Notes: a model not told the origin generated them from the sequence alone. A DNA stretch of 64,000 nt from Crocinitomicaceae bacterium (GCA_030830895.1 JAURMC010000003.1:1-64000), one strand, 5' to 3'; counted from the stretch's first letter, positions 45,366-54,257 are shown. Made by a program: numbers and translations.

Positions 45366-46348
45366 TACATTTTTCCTAACTCACTTTTAAGATAATCAAT
45401 AATCTCGATATCCATGATGTCGGCATGATTAAGCTCACATAAATAGTACGAAGCCCAATCAACCAAATGTATTAGATACAAAGATCGTTCAATTAATGAT
45501 TCGCCCTTTGCTTCTAAATTAAACACTGCATTAGATTTTTTAGAAACCGCCTCTTTCGTTATTTCAAAACGTTTTTTATTTCTTGGGTGTATATCGGCTG
45601 CATTAAAGAATACTGGGGCAAATCGCTCGTCTCCACCACCCCATCCAACAAGTTCGTTGTGATTCATTTCAGGAATCACTTGATTCCAAGCCAAGTATTT
45701 CGAATTTTCGTTGAATTGCTGACGCGCTCTTACAATCACGCCCTCATATTTAGTTTCTCCATATAGTACGCCTACCTTACCATATAAATACTTCGAAAGG
45801 GCCCTTGCTATTGAGTCAATTTCTCCGGAATTATTACGTATCAAGCTAATACTTAATTGAACTTGATCCAAAGAGACACTAGATATAAATCCAAGTTTAT
45901 TGAAATAATTAAGTAATTGAACCAAGGAATAAGCTAGGGCACTTCGTGGAGGATTACCCCCTGGGACAATAACACAATCATAGCCATTTTTGATACAAAA
46001 CCTAGCTAAATGGCCTCCACTAGTAATGCCAAAAATAAAAGCTCCTTTGTCTTTTGCCTCAGCCAATGCCATAGTCGTTTCTTCCGTATTTCCTGAATAA
46101 GACGACCCAATGACTAAAGTGTTAGGCCCTACAAAACCGGGAAGTGTATACTCATTAACTAAAGTTATTGGAATCACGATTTCATCCTGAACCCAATTAC
46201 TAACGATTTTAGCCCCGATGCCAGAGCCCCCTAATCCACAAATCACAATGTTTTGAATTGGTCTGTCTGGTTTATTAAATGTTTGCTTAGATGCGATGTC
46301 AAATGCCTCTTCTAGTTGATTGGTAAATGTTGAGATTAATTTTTTCAT
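45365..46348 (-). CDS. SIS-domain phosphoglucose/phosphomannose isomerase-like protein
   Basis: A 327-residue sugar isomerase of the bifunctional PGI/PMI type. The N-terminal SIS domain has VICGLGGSGIGAKIVSNW (about 33-50) and VIGSSYSGNTEET (about 78-90). GGNPPRSALAYS and the C-terminal PGI_C region with QFNENSKYLAWNQVIPEMNHNELVGW carry the Glu and His expected for isomerisation. It probably interconverts glucose-6-P, fructose-6-P and mannose-6-P. Followed by lipB with one overlapping base; preceded by the carboxylase gene (12-base gap). Confidence 0.9.
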   Translation of the reverse strand: MKKLISTFTNQLEEAFDIASKQTFNKPDRPIQNIVICGLGGSGIGAKIVSNWVQDEIVIPITLVNEYTLPGFVGPNTLVIGSSYSGNTEETTMALAEAKDKGAFIFGITSGGHLARFCIKNGYDCVIVPGGNPPRSALAYSLVQLLNYFNKLGFISSVSLDQVQLSISLIRNNSGEIDSIARALSKYLYGKVGVLYGETKYEGVIVRARQQFNENSKYLAWNQVIPEMNHNELVGWGGGDERFAPVFFNAADIHPRNKKRFEITKEAVSKKSNAVFNLEAKGESLIERSLYLIHLVDWASYYLCELNHADIMDIEIIDYLKSELGKM

Positions 46349-46360
46349 TATTAATAAAGA

Positions 46361-47905
46361 TTAAAGGGGGATGTTTCCATGTTTTTTTAACGGTAAATTT
46401 TCAGCTTTTTTCTCAAGCATATTAAATCCTAAAACTAATTTTTGGCGCGTCTCTTCGGGTAAAATCACATCATCTACAATCCCTCGTTCTGCTGCCCTAT
46501 ATGGATTTGCAAAGGTGTCGGCATATTCCGCTTCTTTTTCAATCCATTTTTGAGATGGGTCCGAGGCGGTATTAATTTCTCTTCTGAAAATTATCTCTGC
46601 AGCTCCTTTTGCGCCCATTACAGCAATTTCAGCGCTTGGCCATGCATAACTCAAATCGGCGCCCAACGATTTGGAGTTCATAACACAATATGCGCCACCG
46701 TATGCTTTTCTAGTTATCACTGTAATTCGGGGCACCGTAGCTTCAGCAAACGCATAAATTAACTTTGCTCCGTGAGAAATAATGCCATTCCATTCTTGAT
46801 CTGTTCCTGGTAAAAATCCCGGCACATCCTCTAATATTAGCAATGGTATATTAAATGAATCGCAGAATCGTACAAACCGGGCCCCTTTTCTAGATGCATT
46901 TATGTCTAATACGCCAGCTAATTCTGATGGCTGGTTAGAAACAACGCCTATAGTTCTTCCTTCCAACCTAGCAAATCCAACTACAATATTCTTTGCATAT
47001 TCTTCCTGTACTTCTTTAAATGATGTGTCATCTACCAAACAATCAATGACCCTACGGCAATCATAAGGCAACCCGTTATTCGCAGGAAGGATCGTTTTGA
47101 TGGTTTCTTTTTTTGATATTGTAAACTCGAAAACGCTTGGTTTAGGAGCCTCTTCATATGCGTTTTGAGGTAAATATGTAAGTAATTCTCGCGCATTCTT
47201 CAAACACTCGACATCATTTCCTAACACAAAATGATTGACGCCACTTCGCTCTGCATGAGTTTTTGCACCGCCGAGATCCTCCGAACTAACTTCCTCATGC
47301 GTTACTGTTTTTACCACATTTGGTCCGGTAACAAACATATATGATGTGTCCTCCACCATAAAAACAAAATCAGTAAGTGCTGGTGAATAAACAGCCCCTC
47401 CTGCACAAGGTCCCATGATTAAAGAAATCTGTGGTACCACCCCACTTGCCCGAGTGTTTCGGAAAAATATTTCAGAATACCCAGACAGAGAAACTACACC
47501 TTCTTGAATTCTAGCTCCTCCAGAATCATTTATTCCAATAATTGGTGCCCCATTCTTCAGGGCTAAATCCATGATTCTACATATTTTAGCTGCATGAGTT
47601 TCAGAGAGAGACCCCCCTAACACAGTAAAATCTTGAGAATAAACATACACTAATCGTCCATGTATATTTCCAAATCCCGTAATCACCCCATCACCCGGAA
47701 AACGTTGTTTATCTAATTCAAACGCACTTGATCGATGCTCAACAAAAGCGCCAATTTCATTGAAAGAATTTTCATCAAGTAACAACTCTAGCCGTTCTCT
47801 TGCTGTTAATTTTCCTTGGGCATGATGTTTATCAATACGCTCTTTGCCTCCTCCAGTATGGACTTGGTCTCGTTTAGACACAAGGTGTTGATTTTTATCT
47901 TCCAT
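46361..47905 (-). CDS. Acyl-CoA carboxylase beta subunit (propionyl-CoA carboxylase-like)
   Basis: The carboxyltransferase half of a biotin-dependent acyl-CoA carboxylase. Start set at the ATG 47905 ([14 protein letters not shown]); the codon three upstream is TTG. The 514 residues include [35 protein letters not shown], the acyl-CoA oxyanion site [12 protein letters not shown] and the second crotonase-like half [19 protein letters not shown] and [10 protein letters not shown]. The length and sequence fit PccB (methylmalonyl-CoA route). No alpha/biotin subunit gene is adjacent. Confidence 0.92.
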   Translation of the reverse strand: MEDKNQHLVSKRDQVHTGGGKERIDKHHAQGKLTARERLELLLDENSFNEIGAFVEHRSSAFELDKQRFPGDGVITGFGNIHGRLVYVYSQDFTVLGGSLSETHAAKICRIMDLALKNGAPIIGINDSGGARIQEGVVSLSGYSEIFFRNTRASGVVPQISLIMGPCAGGAVYSPALTDFVFMVEDTSYMFVTGPNVVKTVTHEEVSSEDLGGAKTHAERSGVNHFVLGNDVECLKNARELLTYLPQNAYEEAPKPSVFEFTISKKETIKTILPANNGLPYDCRRVIDCLVDDTSFKEVQEEYAKNIVVGFARLEGRTIGVVSNQPSELAGVLDINASRKGARFVRFCDSFNIPLLILEDVPGFLPGTDQEWNGIISHGAKLIYAFAEATVPRITVITRKAYGGAYCVMNSKSLGADLSYAWPSAEIAVMGAKGAAEIIFRREINTASDPSQKWIEKEAEYADTFANPYRAAERGIVDDVILPEETRQKLVLGFNMLEKKAENLPLKKHGNIPL

Positions 47906-47921
47906 TGGCTTCAAAATTACA

Positions 47922-48446
47922 CTATTTCATGATAACAATCGATTTCGAAAAAAGATTGGCAAACGCTAATACCCCTAAAAAAATTAAGGACGCACCAAGT
48001 GGAGCTTCAATTAAAATGATAAAAAATACAAGTATTATAAACCCGGAAATTTTCAATAAGTAGGTTTGATTTGAAGCAAACGTAACTTGATTTGTGCGTC
48101 GCTCCAACTTCCAACGCATCCATTCATTTACAAGCACCAAAGGGACTAACACATATCCTTGAGCAATTCCAATATCTTTATATGTGAGGAAATTTTTCCA
48201 CGAATCCCAACAATTATTACCGGATAAATCAATAAGAAGAATTACCAATATGAATTCAAACCAAGGCAATATAAGCCCCATAGAATTATGAAATCTGCGA
48301 TGCCGAATTAAACTAACTAAAGCATTTATAAACAAATCTATGGCATAAAACCAGCAAATAAAATCAAAGGACCAGTTCCACGCAAATACTCCAATAAGTG
48401 GCAGGAGTACCTCAGCTAATAAGCGTTGAATCCGAATATCCGTCAT
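47922..48446 (-). CDS. Integral membrane protein of unknown function
   Basis: A 174-residue protein with about five hydrophobic segments (near 8-25, 32-45, 57-73, 97-110 and 128-165) and short basic loops (RHRRFH, RWKLERR). No family recognised. It overlaps the upstream TPR lipoprotein gene by 4 bases (ATGA) and ends 16 bases before the carboxylase start, so the three are probably co-transcribed. Confidence 0.72.
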   Translation of the reverse strand: MTDIRIQRLLAEVLLPLIGVFAWNWSFDFICWFYAIDLFINALVSLIRHRRFHNSMGLILPWFEFILVILLIDLSGNNCWDSWKNFLTYKDIGIAQGYVLVPLVLVNEWMRWKLERRTNQVTFASNQTYLLKISGFIILVFFIILIEAPLGASLIFLGVLAFANLFSKSIVIMK

Positions 48447-49438
48447 TTCCGCTTTTTTAATGCCTCAACACGGTCAAGAGTAATTTGATATGCCGGATTT
48501 ACTTTTAAAACCTTTGCATAAGACAATAAGGCATTAGAAACATCTCCTTGGTCTTCATAAATCAACCCCAGATTATGTAGTGATTCAATATGCTTTGGAT
48601 TTATTTCTAAGGATTTACTGTAAAAATACATAGCACTATCTAAGTCTATATCATCAAATTGTTGAATAAATCCTAAATGAAAATATGCCTCGCAGTAAGT
48701 ACTATCTAATCCCGCCATTCGTCGATAGTGTTGTTTTGCTTCCTCAATTTTTCCAAATTCATAAGTCGCGTAGGCCAAAGAATAAAGCACTTCAGCATTT
48801 TTGGGTTGGAGCTTGCTTGCAGTTGTAAAATACTCTATACACAAGTCATTTTTCTCATATTGATAAATAGTCCCCAACATCATATACCCCAGAAAAAACT
48901 TATTATCTTGCTGCACTGCGGTTTCATATGAGGATTTTGCTAGCTTGTAGTTCGCCTGGCTAAGATAAATTGACCCTTTTAAAATATAAGCATCCCTATA
49001 ACGAGGATTAATTCTTAGCGCTTTATTAATCTCTTTGAACGCCTCTTCAAGATTTCCACGATAAGAATAAATGCTAGCCATACCAATAATGGCCCGTAAG
49101 TTTTTACGGTCCTTCTTTAATACTCTCCCAAAATGATATTGAGCCGAAGTAAGGTCGGAATCTAGAAAATCTTTTTTATTAATTAGCGCCAAGGCATAGA
49201 GCAATCGGTTATCGTAATCAGAACTATCTAACCTGAATGCATGAGCTGCGTCCATGAGTAACAACTTATAATCTAAAGAATCCAAGGAACGATTCGCCCG
49301 TTTTTGTAACAAGGGTATACTATCTGGATATTTCTGAACTAATTGATCTAGGGTTATGTTTTTGTCTTTCTTTTCTTCAATTGTACCACATGCACAAAAA
49401 AGAACTATAGACAATCCAAAAACTACGTGCTTCAGCAT
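48443..49438 (-). CDS. TPR-repeat lipoprotein
   Basis: Start placed at 49438 (MLKHVVFGLSIVLFCACG), giving a lipoprotein signal with the acylated Cys near 15 or 17. The frame upstream to 49486 crosses a perfect -7 box. The 331-residue product consists of about seven tetratricopeptide repeats: NLEEAFKEINKALRINPRY, YKLAKSSYETAVQQDNKFF, KIEEAKQHYRRMAGLDSTY, AMYFYSKSLEINPKH and ALLSYAKVLKVNPAY. Periplasm-facing scaffold inferred; partners unknown. It is the first gene of the run ending at the carboxylase or beyond. Confidence 0.86.
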   Translation of the reverse strand: MLKHVVFGLSIVLFCACGTIEEKKDKNITLDQLVQKYPDSIPLLQKRANRSLDSLDYKLLLMDAAHAFRLDSSDYDNRLLYALALINKKDFLDSDLTSAQYHFGRVLKKDRKNLRAIIGMASIYSYRGNLEEAFKEINKALRINPRYRDAYILKGSIYLSQANYKLAKSSYETAVQQDNKFFLGYMMLGTIYQYEKNDLCIEYFTTASKLQPKNAEVLYSLAYATYEFGKIEEAKQHYRRMAGLDSTYCEAYFHLGFIQQFDDIDLDSAMYFYSKSLEINPKHIESLHNLGLIYEDQGDVSNALLSYAKVLKVNPAYQITLDRVEALKKRK

Positions 49439-49443
49439 AAATG

Positions 49444-49451
49444 CAAAATTA
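49444..49451 (-). promoter_or_regulatory. -7 box for the TPR lipoprotein gene
   Basis: Reverse-strand TAATTTTG, perfect TAnnTTTG, 5 bases before the chosen ATG at 49438. It supports that start rather than the one at 49486. Confidence 0.5.
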
Positions 49452-49467
49452 AACAAAATGAAAGTGT

Positions 49468-49475
49468 TATTTTTG
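49468..49475 (+). promoter_or_regulatory. -7 box for the small CxxC membrane protein gene
   Basis: TATTTTTG, perfect TAnnTTTG, 13 bases before the ATG at 49489. It is divergent from, and 16 bases from, the TPR gene's -7 box. Confidence 0.5.
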
Positions 49476-49488
49476 TAAAAAAACAAAC

Positions 49489-49740
49489 ATGAAGCGCATT
49501 TTCACATTCTTACTATTAATAATCCTTGCAAATTCAAAAACCATCGCCCAAGGGTGCAGTCAATGTAAATTAATGGCTGAGCAAGGTATTGGAATTGAAG
49601 ATAGTACCTTTGCTAGTAATCTTAATTTTGGAATCTTATATTTAATGGCTTTCCCTTATCTTATATTGCTCTTTCTATTCAGAAAACAACTTGTTCACTT
49701 TTTTAAATCATTTCTCTCTCCATCTAAATCACCCCAATAA
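49489..49740 (+). CDS. Small exported CxxC membrane protein, unknown
   Basis: Not recognised. The 83-residue product has a signal peptide (MKRIFTFLLLIILANSKTIAQ), then GCSQCKLMAEQG with a CxxC pair, and one transmembrane helix (FGILYLMAFPYLILLFLF, about 49-66) followed by a short basic tail. This architecture would leave the CxxC outside the cytoplasm. A perfect -7 box and its own divergent position support it as a real gene. Its last 46 bases overlap the convergent dehydrogenase gene. Confidence 0.75.
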   Translation: MKRIFTFLLLIILANSKTIAQGCSQCKLMAEQGIGIEDSTFASNLNFGILYLMAFPYLILLFLFRKQLVHFFKSFLSPSKSPQ

Positions 49741-50753
49741 ACCACAAGTTTTCCCGTACTATTTCCGCTTTCTAATTGTCTATGTGCCAAATGAAGTTCT
49801 GAATGATGAAAAATGGTCGCGGGTATCGGTATTAACAATTGATTTTTATAGCGTTCAAAGCATAGCTTAAGATGATAAGCTAGTAAAGAGGGATTATCGT
49901 CTGCAATCTTCAACATATTAACACCAATTATTCCTTTTGATTGCATCATTAATGGAATGGGCGAATATATACCCGTTTTTCTCACAAAATTCAACAATGA
50001 AAAAACACCGAATTTCGAATGTAAAATTCCTGCCCCCCCGAATAAAAATAGGGTGCCCCCGTTGCTTAATAATTTAAGGTCAGTCTTAACGGTAATTCCT
50101 GCAACTGCATTAAACGATGCGATTAATCCTTCTTTACCAACAATATCTTTGACTTTATTTTCATAATTCAATTGACCAGAAACGATAACATGTGTGGGGT
50201 TAACATGATTCAATGCAGCAACTTTGTCTTGAGAACGAACCTTTGCAATGGTATGTATCCCCTTAACGTGCAGTAGTTGCAATAATAAACTTCCCACACC
50301 GCCTGCGGCAGCATGAACTAAAGCATAACTCCCCTTATGAACACTCGGAATCATATCAGCCATGAATGAGGCAGTTACTCCTTGAGTGCACAATGATAAT
50401 GCATGGGCTGATGATATTTCATTAATATCCGCTATTGCATCGACCGATGTTATCACTTGTTGGGCATACCCTCCAAATCTGCAAAAACCAGCAACTCGCT
50501 TTCCTACCCAATGCTGATCGGTTGGAGTATGAACACGAAGAACAACTCCTACTATATCATACCCAGGAACAAATGGTAATGAAGGAGCGTCACGGTATTT
50601 TCCATTCCTGGCCATTACATCAGCGAAATTTAGCCCAAAGGCCTCTACCTCAATGACAACCTGACCTGGAAGGAGATCTGGTAAACTAAGTTCTTGTAGA
50701 CGAAATGCCTTTTCGGGAATGCCAGACTTAACTAAAAAATATCCCTTACTCAT
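49695..50753 (-). CDS. Zinc-type medium-chain dehydrogenase/quinone oxidoreductase
   Basis: A 352-residue MDR enzyme of the quinone oxidoreductase/VAT-1-like group. Seen: GHVVIEV-type start LPGQVVIEVEAFGLNFADVMARNG, the GroES-like domain with LPFVPGYDIVGVV, and the nucleotide fold YALVHAAAGGVGSLLLQLLHVKG (about 142-165). No catalytic zinc Cys set is visible, so it probably reduces quinones or enones with NADPH. The 3' end overlaps the small CxxC gene by 46 bases and its start overlaps the upstream gene by 8. Confidence 0.88.
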   Translation of the reverse strand: MSKGYFLVKSGIPEKAFRLQELSLPDLLPGQVVIEVEAFGLNFADVMARNGKYRDAPSLPFVPGYDIVGVVLRVHTPTDQHWVGKRVAGFCRFGGYAQQVITSVDAIADINEISSAHALSLCTQGVTASFMADMIPSVHKGSYALVHAAAGGVGSLLLQLLHVKGIHTIAKVRSQDKVAALNHVNPTHVIVSGQLNYENKVKDIVGKEGLIASFNAVAGITVKTDLKLLSNGGTLFLFGGAGILHSKFGVFSLLNFVRKTGIYSPIPLMMQSKGIIGVNMLKIADDNPSLLAYHLKLCFERYKNQLLIPIPATIFHHSELHLAHRQLESGNSTGKLVVYWGDLDGERNDLKK

Positions 50754-51237
50754 TGTTATTATTTCTAAATTTTGTGCTTTCTGTTAGTACCAATCGCACC
50801 TGAAGAAATAAGTTATTGGTGATGACTCCAGGAATAGGATTCGGATATAAATAATATCCAGCATTCGCATGAATTAACCAAATTTTATACCCAATAGTCG
50901 GTGTCAATCCAATCATAGCTTGATCAAAATTAGAACGCACGGCGGCCTGGGCACCAAAGGTAAAACTAATTCTCCCTGGCCGAAACCAATATCCCGCATC
51001 TGCGCCCAAAACACTGGATCGATAATCATAATTCCCCCCTATATTAAACGCATGTGTGTTAGGTTTTTTCCATTTCACATCCTTTATTCTTTTTTCAAAT
51101 CCAAGCTCTAAAACAACATTACGTCCCTGCTGAAGACCCAAATAGGGTCCGTTTTGAATTTTCGAAAAATCTAACCTTGAATGTTTTTGACTAAAAGCAA
51201 TAAAGGGAAATATGGAGAACAATAATACGTATTTCAT
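50746..51237 (-). CDS. Outer-membrane beta-barrel-like protein
   Basis: A 163-residue exported protein with signal peptide MKYVLLFSIFPFIAFSQ. The mature part alternates polar and hydrophobic residues with many Gly and aromatic residues (HAFNIGGNYDYRSSVLGADAG, WFRPGRISFTFGAQAAV, IWLIHANAGYYLYP), as expected for an outer-membrane barrel of about eight strands. No named family recognised. It overlaps the dehydrogenase gene by 8 bases and is probably co-transcribed with it. Confidence 0.75.
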   Translation of the reverse strand: MKYVLLFSIFPFIAFSQKHSRLDFSKIQNGPYLGLQQGRNVVLELGFEKRIKDVKWKKPNTHAFNIGGNYDYRSSVLGADAGYWFRPGRISFTFGAQAAVRSNFDQAMIGLTPTIGYKIWLIHANAGYYLYPNPIPGVITNNLFLQVRLVLTESTKFRNNNNE

Positions 51238-51292
51238 TCGGTAAATTTAAATTGTTTTAGCTCATGGCATCCTATTATTGCCAAACATTTTC

Positions 51293-51300
51293 TATGTTTG
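51293..51300 (+). promoter_or_regulatory. -7 box for tadA
   Basis: TATGTTTG, perfect TAnnTTTG, 3 bases before the ATG at 51304. The TTG at 51298 lies inside this box, so the ATG is the more credible start. Confidence 0.45.
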
Positions 51301-51303
51301 ATT

Positions 51304-51747
51304 ATGCTTAATTTATTTAATGATCCGTATTTCATGCGGCAAGCAATTATTGAGGCTAAAAAGGCATTTGACGACGATGAGGTCCCTATTGGTGCAGTGG
51401 TTGTGTCGGGAAATCAAGTTATTGGTCGGGGTTATAATTTAACTGAGAAATTACATGATGTTACGGCTCATGCGGAAATTCAAGCGTTAACGGCGGCTGC
51501 AAATTTCTTGGGGGCAAAATATTTAAAAGAATGTAGCCTATATGTAACTCTAGAACCATGTCCGATGTGCGCTGGTGCGTTATATTGGAGTCAAATTGGT
51601 AAGGTTTTTTATGGGGCAGAAGATAAGAGACGGGGGTCAACAAAACATAAACCCTCCTTGTACCACCCCTCAACTCACATACAAGGTGGAATCGAAGAAG
51701 AACAATGCGCACAACTCATCCGAGCTTTTTTTGAATCAAAAAGATAA
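51304..51747 (+). CDS. tadA: tRNA-specific adenosine deaminase
   Basis: Converts the wobble adenosine of tRNA-Arg(ACG) to inosine. The 147 residues have the CDA zinc motif: H56 and E58 in TAHAEIQAL, and C86 and C89 in LEPCPMCAGALYWS. FMRQAIIEAKKAFDDDEVPIGAVVV is the conserved N terminus. A C-terminal helix (EQCAQLIRAFFESKR) is as in bacterial TadA. The start is the ATG at 51304. First gene of a forward run with the RidA, TPR and methyltransferase genes. Confidence 0.94.
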   Translation: MLNLFNDPYFMRQAIIEAKKAFDDDEVPIGAVVVSGNQVIGRGYNLTEKLHDVTAHAEIQALTAAANFLGAKYLKECSLYVTLEPCPMCAGALYWSQIGKVFYGAEDKRRGSTKHKPSLYHPSTHIQGGIEEEQCAQLIRAFFESKR

Positions 51748-51767
51748 CAATCCCCTTAGTGTTTGTG

Positions 51768-51775
51768 TATATTTG
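51768..51775 (+). promoter_or_regulatory. -7 box for the RidA-TPR-methyltransferase genes
   Basis: TATATTTG, perfect TAnnTTTG, 18 bases before the ATG at 51794. Confidence 0.45.
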
Positions 51776-51793
51776 TGAAAGATTTAAGAACTC

Positions 51794-52219
51794 ATGAAAA
51801 TTAATACCGAACATGCCCCGAAACCTGTTGGCTTGTATCCACATGCTCGACGTGTTGGGAACTTATTATTTCTTTCCGGAGTAGGTCCCCGCGTTGCTGG
51901 ATCAGACTCATCAGACTCATTAGTTCCTGGCTTAGCCCTCGATAAAAATGGCAACTATACAGCATTCGATTTTGAAGCGCAATGTCGAAGTGTATTTGAA
52001 AATGTACGCTTAATACTAGAGGCATCCGGGTCTAGTTGGGATGAATTAATAGATGTAACAGTTTTTTTAACCGACATGAAGCGAGACTTTCAAACTTATA
52101 ATAGGTTATATGCAGAATACTTTGAAAGCAACCAGCCTTGCCGAACTACTGTGGAGATCAATTCCCTCCCTACTCCGATTTGCATTGAATTAAAGTGTAT
52201 CGCAACTATTAAAAATTAA
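51794..52219 (+). CDS. RidA-family deaminase, 2-aminomuconate-deaminase-like
   Basis: A 141-residue Rid/YjgF protein. Family features: GLYPHARRVGNLLFLSGVGPR, FEAQCRSVFENVRLILEASGSSWDELIDVTVFLTDM and the substrate-binding end CRTTVEINSLPTPICIELKCIA with the Arg that binds carboxylates. RidA hydrolyses reactive enamines and imines. The PHARRVGNLLFLSGVGPR form resembles 2-aminomuconate deaminases as I remember them, but no other aminomuconate or kynurenine gene is here. Ends 4 bases before the TPR membrane protein gene. Confidence 0.85.
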   Translation: MKINTEHAPKPVGLYPHARRVGNLLFLSGVGPRVAGSDSSDSLVPGLALDKNGNYTAFDFEAQCRSVFENVRLILEASGSSWDELIDVTVFLTDMKRDFQTYNRLYAEYFESNQPCRTTVEINSLPTPICIELKCIATIKN

Positions 52220-52223
52220 CAAT

Positions 52224-52805
52224 ATGATTGGGTTTGTTATTCGAATTTTAGTAACGATTTTAATATTAACGGGTATGGTTGCGTTATTTGCAACTGGATA
52301 TTGGGGGTGGGGATTAACGGCATTGCTACCGTTTTCAATCGTTGTTTTTTCCTTTTTTAGAAATGAATATGTAATATTAGCTTTAAACCAGATGCGCCTT
52401 GGCAATCAAGATAAGGCAAAGAGCTATATCAATCGAATTAAATCACCAGAATATATGCCGCGTCGGCAACACGCTTATGTTCTCTATTTAAAGGCTTTAA
52501 TGAATGCTCAAGATTTAGGGTTTTCCCAGAGCGAACAATTACTAAGAAAGTCGTTGACGCTTGGTTTGCGGACAAGTGAAGATAATGCCGTTGCACGTAT
52601 GCATTTGGCAGGAATATGTGCACAAACTGGCCGTCGGCCAGAAGCGAATGCCCTGCTAACCGAAGCAAAAAAATTTGATAAAAAAGGAATGTTAAAAGAT
52701 CAAATTAAAATGCTACAAAGTCAAATGCAAGTAGTTCCCTCTAAAAACCAAATGCGCATGGCACAAATGATGGGAGGAAGAAAGAAAATGCCAAAAATGC
52801 GCTAA
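52224..52805 (+). CDS. Membrane-anchored TPR-like protein
   Basis: A 193-residue protein. Two N-terminal hydrophobic helices (FVIRILVTILILTGMVALFATG and GWGLTALLPFSIVVF) are followed by a soluble helical domain with TPR-like repeats (AKSYINRIKSPEYMPRR, EQLLRKSLTLGLRTSEDNAV, EANALLTEAKKFDKKG). The C terminus is Met- and Lys-rich (MRMAQMMGGRKKMPKMR). No named family recognised; function unknown. It sits between RidA (4-base gap) and the methyltransferase (3-base gap). Confidence 0.75.
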   Translation: MIGFVIRILVTILILTGMVALFATGYWGWGLTALLPFSIVVFSFFRNEYVILALNQMRLGNQDKAKSYINRIKSPEYMPRRQHAYVLYLKALMNAQDLGFSQSEQLLRKSLTLGLRTSEDNAVARMHLAGICAQTGRRPEANALLTEAKKFDKKGMLKDQIKMLQSQMQVVPSKNQMRMAQMMGGRKKMPKMR

Positions 52806-52808
52806 TCC

Positions 52809-53651
52809 TTGAAAAATAGAATCTACGCACCGCATTGGGATGATTATGAACTTATAGATGCGGGAAATGGCCTAAAGCTAGAAAGGTGGGGAAAATACAT
52901 CACCATTCGTCCAGATATAAATGCATATTTTCACCCTCAACTCTCCAAAAAAGAATGGGAACTTAAGGCAAATTTTATTTTTAAGGAACAAAAAGGTGTT
53001 TTTGGAACCTGGATTAACCCCAAAAACTTGCCTGTCCATTGGAACATTGAATTTGAAGGTGTTACATTGAATGTCTTTTTAAATAACACAAAACACACAG
53101 GGGTTTTTCCAGAGCAAAACCTTAATTGGAAAATTATAATAGAATCCCTTAATTCAGAAGGAAATTTTTTAAATTTATTTGGATACACCGGGGCTTCTAG
53201 CATGATGGCGTTGTATAAAAACGCGGATGTTATTCACGTGGACTCATCTAAATCTGCTTTGACTTGGGCCAAGAAAAATGCTCATCTCAATCAATTTAAC
53301 GGGTGTAAATTAGTGCTTGAAGACGCCATATTGTTTATGGAAAGAGAAGTAAAGCGCATGCATCAATATGATCTTATTCAAATGGATCCGCCAACTTGGG
53401 GTATCGGAACAAAAGGTAAAAAATGGCAACTTGAGAATCACATTGATGTATTAATGAGTTTATCAGCTAAGCTACTAAAAGCGGAGGGGAAACTTATCGT
53501 TACTACCTACTCCAACAAAATCGATCCTATTATACTAAAAGAAACTGCCGAGATTTATTTTCCAACTCGAAACCATCGCACAGGTATGCTTGCCACAAAA
53601 ACCACTACCGGAAAAATACTTGACCACGGCAGCATATTACATATCTATTAA
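52809..53651 (+). CDS. Class I SAM-dependent rRNA methyltransferase-like protein (RlmI/RlmK type)
   Basis: A 280-residue AdoMet methyltransferase. The N-terminal domain has YELIDAGNGLKLERWG. The Rossmann motif I is FLNLFGYTGASSMMALYKNA with acidic DVIHVDSSKSALTWAKKN, and the catalytic motif is IQMDPPTWGIGTKGKKWQLE. It lacks the N-terminal PUA domain of RlmI. The start must be the TTG at 52809: the in-frame TAA at 52803 closes the frame upstream and the conserved N terminus has no ATG. Last gene of the tadA run; it ends 3 bases from the convergent thioredoxin-fold gene. Confidence 0.88.
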   Translation: MKNRIYAPHWDDYELIDAGNGLKLERWGKYITIRPDINAYFHPQLSKKEWELKANFIFKEQKGVFGTWINPKNLPVHWNIEFEGVTLNVFLNNTKHTGVFPEQNLNWKIIIESLNSEGNFLNLFGYTGASSMMALYKNADVIHVDSSKSALTWAKKNAHLNQFNGCKLVLEDAILFMEREVKRMHQYDLIQMDPPTWGIGTKGKKWQLENHIDVLMSLSAKLLKAEGKLIVTTYSNKIDPIILKETAEIYFPTRNHRTGMLATKTTTGKILDHGSILHIY

Positions 53652-53654
53652 TGG

Positions 53655-54128
53655 CTACTTGCCGCCATTGATGATTGACTTAGCATTAGTGATCCAAACT
53701 TCAGGGCCACCTTGCATATATCCACTTGAACTGAGGGGGGCTAAGTTAAATTTATCCGCTTCTTTGGTGACATTAACAAACCAAACTGTAGGATACCCTT
53801 GGACTCCAAATTGCTGCTGTAACATTTGATTTTGTTCAATGATGTTTTGTGGAAGGACTTTATTTCGTGGAAAATCTAGTTCAACTAAAATCACATCACT
53901 TGATGCCCATGTTGTGAAAGCAGGAGTGTTAAAAACCTCACGTTGCAAACGATGACACCACCCACACCAATCACTACCTGTGAAAAACAACAACATTGGT
54001 TTATTCTCAGTTGCGGCAGCTTGAGATGCCAGCGAAACATCGTTATACCAACTAAGGTTCGTGGCCGTTTGCGACCATGTAATAAGCGTACTACAAGAAA
54101 GGATAACTGTTAATATAAAAGACTTCAT
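53655..54128 (-). CDS. Exported thioredoxin-fold protein (CGWC)
   Basis: A 157-residue protein with signal peptide MKSFILTVILSCSTLITWSQ and a Thioredoxin_7-like domain. The active site is C55-G-W-C58 in FFTGSDWCGWCHRLQREVF, with cis-Pro in GVQGYPTVWFVN. CGWC plus the following HRLQREVF is characteristic of periplasmic DUF255/Thioredoxin_7 disulfide oxidoreductases. Probably acts on extracytoplasmic thiols. An imperfect -7 box (GATATTTG) is at 54163-54156. Divergent from the TonB-dependent receptor gene. Confidence 0.88.
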   Translation of the reverse strand: MKSFILTVILSCSTLITWSQTATNLSWYNDVSLASQAAATENKPMLLFFTGSDWCGWCHRLQREVFNTPAFTTWASSDVILVELDFPRNKVLPQNIIEQNQMLQQQFGVQGYPTVWFVNVTKEADKFNLAPLSSSGYMQGGPEVWITNAKSIINGGK

Positions 54129-54232
54129 AAGGCGCTCTTTAATAATTGATTTTTACAAATATCAAACTAATCCTTGCAATATTAGCAAATTAACACCTAT
54201 TTAACTTTTTAGCAAGGTAACTGGATTTCTGC

Positions 54233-54240
54233 TATATTCG
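54233..54240 (+). promoter_or_regulatory. Putative -7 box for the TonB-dependent receptor gene
   Basis: TATATTCG, one mismatch from TAnnTTTG, 17 bases before the ATG at 54258. Confidence 0.35.
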
Positions 54241-54257
54241 CATATAAACCAAATCGA

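Noticed and set aside
51900-51925. Direct repeat atcagactc in the RidA gene
   Set aside because: A two-copy 9-base repeat coding SDSSDS; low-complexity codon effect.
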